Source of the DNA: DASWTL01 sp036405495
GTDB lineage: Bacteria > Bacteroidota > Bacteroidia > Sphingobacteriales > Sphingobacteriaceae
Reading direction: 5' to 3'
Assembly (NCBI GenBank): GCA_036405495.1
Contig: DASWXL010000008.1
Coordinates: forward strand, 1-6,368
DNA: 6,368 bases
The translations under genes were made by a program, and so were the position numbers. The stretch's first letter is position 1. Each line of letters starts with the position of its first letter. This document shows, in pieces, positions 1-5,479 of this stretch. Under the pieces are notes generated by a model. The model was not told the origin of the DNA. It worked only from the letters and a program-made list of their open reading frames with translations, and did not search any database.

Positions 1-111
1 CAGGTAGATGAAACAGATCATCATATCGGAACTGTAATTGTCAACTTTAGAAATTGTCTTTCTGAATATTCTGTGGGCGACAGTTTTAAATTTAAATCAA
101 CTACATTGTAA
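1..111 (+). CDS. 3' end of an unrecognised protein (partial)
   Basis: The + frame from base 1 is open for 36 codons and stops at TAA 109-111, immediately before a strong terminator, which fits the tail of a real gene. The visible peptide begins QVDETDHHIG, has one cysteine (residue 19) and ends in a polar, beta-prone stretch (SVGDSFKFKSTTL). I do not recognise a family. It could be another secreted or lipoprotein-type protein like the genes that follow, but too little is visible to say so. The start lies outside the window. Confidence 0.6.
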   Translation, partial: QVDETDHHIGTVIVNFRNCLSEYSVGDSFKFKSTTL

Positions 112-120
112 GTTATAATC

Positions 121-163
121 AAGAAGCAGGTGGGTAACGAACAGGACCTGCCTGCTTCTTTTT
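121..163 (+). terminator. Rho-independent terminator
   Basis: The arms AAGAAGCAGG (121-130) and CCTGCTTCTT (151-160) are a perfect 10-bp inverted repeat. The stem can extend inward to 15 bp through 131-135 with 146-150 using two G-U pairs, leaving a loop of about 10 nt. The 3' arm runs into a T-rich tail (TTCTTTTT, 156-163). It sits 9 bases after the upstream stop codon, so it most simply ends that transcript. It is also only 11 bases from the start codon of the next gene, so it could lie in that gene's leader if transcription starts further upstream. Confidence 0.85.
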
Positions 164-174
164 AAGAATCTGAT

Positions 175-627
175 ATGAAAAAATTTCAATTACCCTTGAC
201 ATTTATCCTACTCTTTACCTTACTGTTGGGCTGTAAAAAAGATCAGGCACTGATAAACGATATTTCCGGGGATTATAAAATCGAACAAATTGTCAGTATC
301 GATAATGGCCAGGAAACCGTAGCCGTTCCACAAAATGGTATAATTTCTTTTATAAAATGCCAGATCAGAAATAAGGACTCACAAAACTGCGATGGTTATT
401 ATCAGGTTGGCCCTGGTAACAGAATCACCTTTACTTACCTCCCTGAAAAAAAAGCTAATAATGAAGAACTCTTTATCAGCATCGGTGACATGAGTGTTGA
501 TCCGTATTTGGGTGGTGCTTTTGAAATCAGCGAGCGCAGCTCCGGCTCATTAGTACTGACACGATATGAATTTATTAGCGGCAACAGGACTTATAATTTA
601 AAACTTAAACTGTCGAAAAATAATTGA
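175..627 (+). CDS. Small secreted lipoprotein, possibly lipocalin-like
   Basis: This is a 150-residue protein of unknown function. Residues 1-20 form a type II signal peptide: two lysines, a hydrophobic run and the lipobox LLGC with the lipidated Cys at 20. The following KKD resembles the Lys/acidic export signals described for surface-exposed Bacteroidota lipoproteins, so it may face outward (inference). The mature part has an early ISGDYKIEQI segment, cysteines at 62 and 72 that could form a disulfide, and a C-terminal run of alternating beta-type sequence (SLVLTRYEF, YNLKLKL). This pattern is reminiscent of small lipocalin-like lipoproteins, but I cannot assign a family firmly. ATG 175 is the only sensible start because it directly precedes the signal peptide; there is no clear Shine-Dalgarno, which is usual in this phylum. 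Its stop TGA overlaps the start of the receptor gene, so it is probably translated with it and may be an accessory subunit. Confidence 0.85.
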   Translation: MKKFQLPLTFILLFTLLLGCKKDQALINDISGDYKIEQIVSIDNGQETVAVPQNGIISFIKCQIRNKDSQNCDGYYQVGPGNRITFTYLPEKKANNEELFISIGDMSVDPYLGGAFEISERSSGSLVLTRYEFISGNRTYNLKLKLSKNN

Positions 628-2981
628 GGCACTGCTCATTGGGAAAGGTACTTTTATATCTGCTGGCATTAATTCCTGTGGCTGGTTCAGCTCAAACTTC
701 AGCCAGCCTCACCGGTTACCTGCGCGATGAAGTATCCGGAGAACGGCTGAACGCTGCTTCCGTATTTAGTTTAACCGACAATTCCGGAACCCGTACTAAT
801 GCCTACGGTTACTTTAATCTCAAGCTGAAAAGCGGACATCAGCGCATTACCGTAAACATGGTTGGATACTACCCCGACACCATTGTGCTTACTCTTGACA
901 GGGACTCTACTCTCGACTTACATCTTCGTGTCAGGAACCACCAGCTCAGTGAAGTGATCGTTAATGACGCGGACAAAAGCCACTTATCCATAGGCCAGAT
1001 GAACAAAGCAGCACTTAGACCCGCAGAGATAAAAGCATTGCCACGGCTTGCCGGAGAAGTAGATGTTATAAAAGCATTTCAGCTGATGCCGGGTGTAAGG
1101 TCTGGAAAGGAAGGTTCCAGCGACTTACATGTCCGCGGCGGAGGTCCGGACCAAAATCTAATTCTGCTGGATGGTGTACCGATTTATCATTCGTCTCACT
1201 CACTCGGCCTATTTTCAGTTTTTAACGCAGACGCCATTAAAAGTGCTGAACTTTCGAAAGGTGGGTTTCCATCCCGCTATGGGGGCAGGCTTTCATCTGT
1301 ACTTGATATCCAGCTGAAAGAGGGTAACAGGGATCACTTCCGGTACGATGTATCAACCGGGCTGATCTCGTCGAAGCTGCTCGTTGAGGGGCCGTTAAAA
1401 AGCGATAATACTACCTTTATGTTAGGGGCCCGCAGAACATATCTGGATGTATTTGCAGCGTTGGCACAGGCAAGGGCGCAGAATAAAACCAGTTACGGGT
1501 TTTATGACCTGAATGCGAAGGTGAACCATCAGTTCTCGTCAAAGGACCGCTTATACTTCAGCATTTACTCGGGTAACGATCGGCTGAGGACCAGTTACCA
1601 ATCAGCAACCGGCGATGACGAAAACCTCAATTCACTGAGCTGGGGAAGTGTTACTTCTGCACTCCGCTACAATCACCTTTTCAGCCGATCGTTATTTGGA
1701 AATTTAACACTTACTTACACAAAGTATCAGTTTGAGGTCCGCAACCTTTACAGGAAGGAGAGCGAAGAAACAGATTACTCGCTTTCATACCTCAGCAAGA
1801 TCGGAGATGCGGGGTTTAAAACTGATTTTGATTACATTCATTCCAATAACCACTTTATCCGTTTTGGATCAAATATGGTGGTCCATCACTTCAGTCCGAA
1901 TGTCACCCGACTGAAAAGTGTAGATAATGGCCTGCCATTGGCCGATACTGCTCTCAGCAACAACCAAATTCGCGCACTGGAGTACTATCTGTATAGTGAG
2001 GATGAAATTAGATTAAGTGACCGCCTGCAACTGAATGCAGGATTGCATTTTTCCGGATTTAACGTTCAGCAAAAGCATTATTTTTCCTTACAGCCACGCA
2101 TCAATGTAAACTGGCTTTTAACAGAGCGTGATGCCCTCCGGGCGTCGTATGTCACGATGAGTCAGTATCTGCACCTTCTTACCACTACAGGTTCCGGAAG
2201 TCCGGCTGACCTCTGGATTCCATCAACACGAAATATCGCTCCGCAAAAATCATGGCAGGGCACGATAGGCTATGCACGAACGCTGTCGAAAAACTATGAA
2301 ATTAACGTGGACGGGTTCTACAAGGAGATGAATGGTATTATAGAGTATACTCAGGGAGCGAGTTTTCTGGATGATAACCCGGAGGCTGGATTAATTGAGG
2401 AGGCTAGCCAGTCATTCGATTCAAAGGTCAGCACCGGAGCGGGTGAAGCTTATGGAGCAGAGGTATTCCTTAAAAAGACGAATGGTAACACTTCCGGCTG
2501 GATTGGGTATACCTTATCATGGAGTAACCGACTATTTGAAGATATCAATAACGGAAAGGCTTTCCCGTACAAGTATGACAACCGGCATAACCTGTCAATG
2601 GTCGCGAATCATCAGTTGAAAAAAGGCATTCGCCTCTCAGCTACCTGGGTTTATAACTCAGGTTTACCAGCGACCGTACCTTTATCTTCCTATTTATATT
2701 ATGATGAAAACGGGCTTAACAGGGGGTCGATAGAAAACGTCAATGTAAGAAACAATATCAGGATGCGGAGTTACCACCGTCTTGATCTCGGGATCTCATT
2801 TATTAAACAAAAGAAAAAAGGAGAAAGGATCTGGAACATTTCCGTGTATAATGTTTACAACCGCCGAAACCCATATTTCATTGATGTGGGTAACCATTCG
2901 TCAAACGGAAGAACATACGCTCGCGAGTATTCTTTATTGCCAGTGATCCCTTCCTTTAGTTACAGCTATAGCTTTAAGTGA
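624..2981 (+). CDS. TonB-dependent outer-membrane receptor with carboxypeptidase-regulatory-like domain
   Basis: This is a 785-residue TonB-dependent receptor: a beta-barrel that imports a ligand across the outer membrane using TonB-ExbBD energy. In order: a signal peptide with probable cleavage after AGSA (residue 23); a CarboxypepD_reg-like beta-sandwich at about 27-105 (SLTGYLRDEVSGERL to LDLHLRV); a TonB-box-like LSEVIVNDA at 108-116; a plug at about 125-235 with LMPGVRSGKEG, LHVRGGGPDQN, LLDGVPIY and SRYGGRLSS; then the barrel to the C-terminus, ending in the aromatic strand FSYSYSFK. It is shorter than SusC-type receptors (about 1000 residues) and no SusD follows. The substrate cannot be read from sequence. 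The start is TTG 624, overlapping the previous stop as TTGA. A TTG at 639, with GAGG nine bases upstream, is an alternative that also keeps the signal peptide. The stop overlaps the DUF4249 gene. Confidence 0.93.
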   Translation: MRHCSLGKVLLYLLALIPVAGSAQTSASLTGYLRDEVSGERLNAASVFSLTDNSGTRTNAYGYFNLKLKSGHQRITVNMVGYYPDTIVLTLDRDSTLDLHLRVRNHQLSEVIVNDADKSHLSIGQMNKAALRPAEIKALPRLAGEVDVIKAFQLMPGVRSGKEGSSDLHVRGGGPDQNLILLDGVPIYHSSHSLGLFSVFNADAIKSAELSKGGFPSRYGGRLSSVLDIQLKEGNRDHFRYDVSTGLISSKLLVEGPLKSDNTTFMLGARRTYLDVFAALAQARAQNKTSYGFYDLNAKVNHQFSSKDRLYFSIYSGNDRLRTSYQSATGDDENLNSLSWGSVTSALRYNHLFSRSLFGNLTLTYTKYQFEVRNLYRKESEETDYSLSYLSKIGDAGFKTDFDYIHSNNHFIRFGSNMVVHHFSPNVTRLKSVDNGLPLADTALSNNQIRALEYYLYSEDEIRLSDRLQLNAGLHFSGFNVQQKHYFSLQPRINVNWLLTERDALRASYVTMSQYLHLLTTTGSGSPADLWIPSTRNIAPQKSWQGTIGYARTLSKNYEINVDGFYKEMNGIIEYTQGASFLDDNPEAGLIEEASQSFDSKVSTGAGEAYGAEVFLKKTNGNTSGWIGYTLSWSNRLFEDINNGKAFPYKYDNRHNLSMVANHQLKKGIRLSATWVYNSGLPATVPLSSYLYYDENGLNRGSIENVNVRNNIRMRSYHRLDLGISFIKQKKKGERIWNISVYNVYNRRNPYFIDVGNHSSNGRTYAREYSLLPVIPSFSYSYSFK

Positions 2982-3859
2982 TGATAAACAAAAACTATCT
3001 GGTATTACTGGCTTTCGCGCTATTTCAGTTTTCCTGTGAAAATTTTGTTGAAGTAGAGCTTGCCGACGATGAACCACAACTGGTTGTGAACTCGTTTTTT
3101 AACGCTGACAGTGCGCTCAAAGTAAGCGTTACCACTAACAAATTGATCAGCACATTTAATCACAATTTTGAAACGGTGGAAAATGCGGTGGTTGAACTCT
3201 ATCAAAACCACCAGAACTCGGGCCTCTTAAGCAATGCCGGCCTTGGAAACTACCGCTTCAGCGATCGGCTGTCTGATGTCACTGGTACAATTTATAGTTT
3301 GAAGGTCAAAGCACCTGGTTTTGAGACCGCCGAAGCGACGGAGATCATGCCCCCAAAACCTGATATCACTTCCTTTACCAATGATCCTGCAACAGGCAAT
3401 AGTGGCAGCATGTATAAGTCATACAAAGTCAAGTTAACATTGAAGGATATCGCTGAGAAGACAAACTTTTACTTTATAAGGGGTTGGCTAATTGATAAAA
3501 ACAATAGAAAATGGCCGATATATTTTTCTTTAAACAATAACCTGGGCCAGTTTTCACCACGAAGTACTGCAAGCAGTGAAATGTACTTGTTTAATGATAA
3601 ATCATTTAATGGTCAGTCGGCCCAGCTGGACCTGGGTCCGATCCAGGTGTACATTCCAACAGACGACGCATATTCGATCGCCATAGAACTGGCAAATACA
3701 ACCGAAAGCTACTACGATTACCAATATTCAGTAAAAAAACAGGTAGAAACCACCCCTGTATTCGGCCCGGAAAGCAAACCGGTTTCGAACAACATCAAAA
3801 ACGGACTGGGAGTTTTTGCCATTTACAACCCGGCAACATCAACTTTTAATGTTAAATAA
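2981..3859 (+). CDS. DUF4249-type outer-membrane lipoprotein
   Basis: This 292-residue protein matches the DUF4249 family, lipoproteins usually encoded beside non-SusC TonB receptors in Bacteroidota. Family features I recognise are EPQLVVNSFF after the N-terminus (31-40), a segment with APGFETAEAT (111-120), FNDKSFNGQSAQLDL (204-218), YYDYQ (244-248) and NIKNGLGVFAIYNP near the C-terminus (271-284). The signal peptide ends at Cys19 in the sequence FQFSC. The -3 residue is Gln rather than the usual Leu, so the lipobox is atypical, though an acidic residue follows Cys as in many lipoproteins of the phylum. I prefer ATG 2981, overlapping the receptor stop by one base (TGATG). GTG 2978 in the same frame would add one residue. 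The function is unknown. By position it may cap or assist the receptor as SusD does for SusC (inference). Confidence 0.85.
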   Translation: MINKNYLVLLAFALFQFSCENFVEVELADDEPQLVVNSFFNADSALKVSVTTNKLISTFNHNFETVENAVVELYQNHQNSGLLSNAGLGNYRFSDRLSDVTGTIYSLKVKAPGFETAEATEIMPPKPDITSFTNDPATGNSGSMYKSYKVKLTLKDIAEKTNFYFIRGWLIDKNNRKWPIYFSLNNNLGQFSPRSTASSEMYLFNDKSFNGQSAQLDLGPIQVYIPTDDAYSIAIELANTTESYYDYQYSVKKQVETTPVFGPESKPVSNNIKNGLGVFAIYNPATSTFNVK

Positions 3860-3876
3860 TACCGGGTCATCACCTA

Positions 3877-3904
3877 TTGTCAATACATCCATTTTCTATC
3901 TTTA
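3877..3904 (+). promoter_or_regulatory. Probable Bacteroidota-type promoter of the aminopeptidase gene
   Basis: TTG at 3877-3879 and TATCTTTA at 3897-3904 are separated by 17 bases. The known Bacteroidota housekeeping consensus is about TTG, 17-23 bases, TAnnTTTG; the -7 element here misses only the last base. It is in the 69-base gap after the operon stop and 24 bases upstream of ATG 3929, leaving a short leader. I see no terminator between the operon and this gene, so read-through may add to its expression. Confidence 0.55.
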
Positions 3905-3928
3905 CTCAACACCAAACCAGACCTTTAC

Positions 3929-5398
3929 ATGAAAACCCTGAAACAGTACTTCCTTTTATGCCTTATCCTTTTGGCAACAGCGGCCCAGGCGCAGGTTGAC
4001 GTTCCTTTATTCACTACCAATTTCCCGCAGGAAGAATTTGCGGCAAGAAGAAATAAGGTATATGACGCTATCGGACCAAATGCGATCGCCATCTTACAGG
4101 GCGCTCCGGCACCATCAGGATATGTACGTTTCAGGCAGACTAACGAATTCTATTATCTGAGCGGCATTGAAGTGCCGCATGCATATCTGATCCTGAACGG
4201 CGCCAACCGGACAGCGAGCCTGTATCTTCCGCACCGCCATGAAGGGCGCGAGCGCAGCGAGGGCAAATTATTGTCGGCCGACGACGCAGACCTTGTCAAA
4301 AAATTGAGCGGCATTGAAAACGTTTATGGCGCTGAATTGATGACTGAACACCTGGGCCGGATGTCTGGCGCTTCTCAGGCATTTACACCGTTTGCTCCGG
4401 CCGAAGGACTGGCCACAAGTCGCGATCTGGCGGTAAGAGCTGTAGCGGATGCGGCCTCAGATCCGTGGGATGGATCGGTATCGCGTGAGTCCGCATTTAT
4501 TAGCAAACTACGTTTGCGGTTTCCAAAATATGATGTCCGGGATCTGACGCCTACCCTCGATGCGTTGCGGCTAATTAAGAGTCCGCGGGAGATCGCTTTC
4601 ATTAAAAAGGCCAGCCGTCTTTCAGGACTGTCGCTGATGGAGGCCATGCGATCTGTCGAGCCGGGAATGTATGAATATGAACTGGATGCAGCCGCCAAAT
4701 ACCACTATTACCGGAACGGCGCGCAGGGTGATGCTTACTACTCATTAATTGCCAGCGCTGAAAACGCCTACTATCCCCATTACAATGCCGGCAAACGGCA
4801 GATGAAGGACGGTGATTTCCTGCTCATGGATTATGCACCGGATTTTGGCTACTATATGAGCGACCTTACCCGCATGATGCCAGTGAACGGAAAGTTCAAC
4901 ACCTGGCAGCGCGAACTTTACGAATTCTATCTCGGCTGCTATAAAGCCATCTTAAAACACATAAAACCGGGACAAACAGCGCAGGCTATAAAAAAGCTCG
5001 CCGCCGCCGACATGAAAGAGACCCTGTCTAAAAGCAAGTTTTCAAAGTCCGCTCATGCAGAAGCTGCCAAACGGTTTGTAAGTAACTACGAACGCTCTGC
5101 CTCAAATCCAAAGACATCGCTCGGTCACTGGATCGGCATGGCGACCCATGATGTTGGCGGATATGACGGCAGTCCGCTGCGCCCCGGTATGGTATTCACC
5201 ATCGAACCGGCACTCACGGTTCCTGAAGAACGGGTCTACTTCCGACTGGAAGATGCCATCGTGATCACAGAAACCGGTGCCGAGATCATCAGTGATTTTG
5301 TACCGATGGAGATTGCAGAGATCGAAAAGCTGATGAAGGAAAAGGGGATTTTGCAGGCTTATCCCAGAGATGCAAATCAGAAAAAGGAGGACAGGTAA
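3929..5398 (+). CDS. Secreted Xaa-Pro aminopeptidase (aminopeptidase P, M24B)
   Basis: This 489-residue dinuclear-metal peptidase should remove the N-terminal residue of peptides whose second residue is proline. A signal peptide with likely cleavage at AQA|Q (after residue 21) predicts a periplasmic or secreted enzyme, unlike cytosolic PepP of E. coli (441 residues). An AMP_N domain (about 25-170) contains RFRQTNEFYYLSGIEVPHAYLIL in outline (67-89). The M24 pita-bread domain (about 215-470) keeps every expected metal ligand: D301 (MDYAP), D312 (SDLTR), H400 (LGHWIG), E426 (TIEPAL) and E441 (RLEDAI). The second-shell histidines H284 (PHYN) and H407 (THDVGGYD) are also present, so it should be active. 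The C-terminal tail is Lys/Glu-rich. ATG 3929 is supported by the signal peptide; no Shine-Dalgarno is seen. It is probably transcribed from its own promoter and is convergent with the next gene. Confidence 0.93.
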   Translation: MKTLKQYFLLCLILLATAAQAQVDVPLFTTNFPQEEFAARRNKVYDAIGPNAIAILQGAPAPSGYVRFRQTNEFYYLSGIEVPHAYLILNGANRTASLYLPHRHEGRERSEGKLLSADDADLVKKLSGIENVYGAELMTEHLGRMSGASQAFTPFAPAEGLATSRDLAVRAVADAASDPWDGSVSRESAFISKLRLRFPKYDVRDLTPTLDALRLIKSPREIAFIKKASRLSGLSLMEAMRSVEPGMYEYELDAAAKYHYYRNGAQGDAYYSLIASAENAYYPHYNAGKRQMKDGDFLLMDYAPDFGYYMSDLTRMMPVNGKFNTWQRELYEFYLGCYKAILKHIKPGQTAQAIKKLAAADMKETLSKSKFSKSAHAEAAKRFVSNYERSASNPKTSLGHWIGMATHDVGGYDGSPLRPGMVFTIEPALTVPEERVYFRLEDAIVITETGAEIISDFVPMEIAEIEKLMKEKGILQAYPRDANQKKEDR

Positions 5399-5406
5399 TG
5401 AAGAGA

Positions 5407-5434
5407 GAGTTTTGAGTTGGGAGTTCGGAGTTGA
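5407..5434. repeat. Tandem GAGTTNN heptamer repeat, four copies
   Basis: GAGTT occurs at 5407, 5414, 5421 and 5428, exactly seven bases apart, as GAGTTTT, GAGTTGG, GAGTTCG and GAGTTGA. Five of seven positions are invariant and the last two vary. The array lies in the 81-base gap between the convergent aminopeptidase and DAC-like genes. Its role is unknown. It looks like a short interspersed heptamer repeat rather than a coding or terminator sequence. Confidence 0.75.
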
Positions 5435-5479
5435 GGCGTTTAGATATTTATTCGGGTTGAATAGTTGCCTGAAACCCTC

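Noticed and set aside
114..119. TATAAT as a promoter -10 for the operon
   Set aside because: There is no matching -35/-33 element at suitable spacing, and this sigma70 form is not the Bacteroidota -7 motif (TAnnTTTG). A start here would also place the terminator hairpin in the leader, so I keep it only as a possibility.
624..3859. SusC/SusD pair
   Set aside because: The receptor is about 785 residues, shorter than SusC, and the following lipoprotein has DUF4249 motifs and no SusD-like helical TPR features.
4375..4698. A 107-codon - strand open frame within the aminopeptidase gene
   Set aside because: It lies inside a well-supported M24B coding region; the Ser/Arg-rich translation is typical of an antisense shadow.
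5454..5477. GGGTT/AACCC inverted repeat as a bidirectional terminator between the convergent genes
   Set aside because: Only 5 bp with a 14-base loop and no T-run on either strand; too weak to call.
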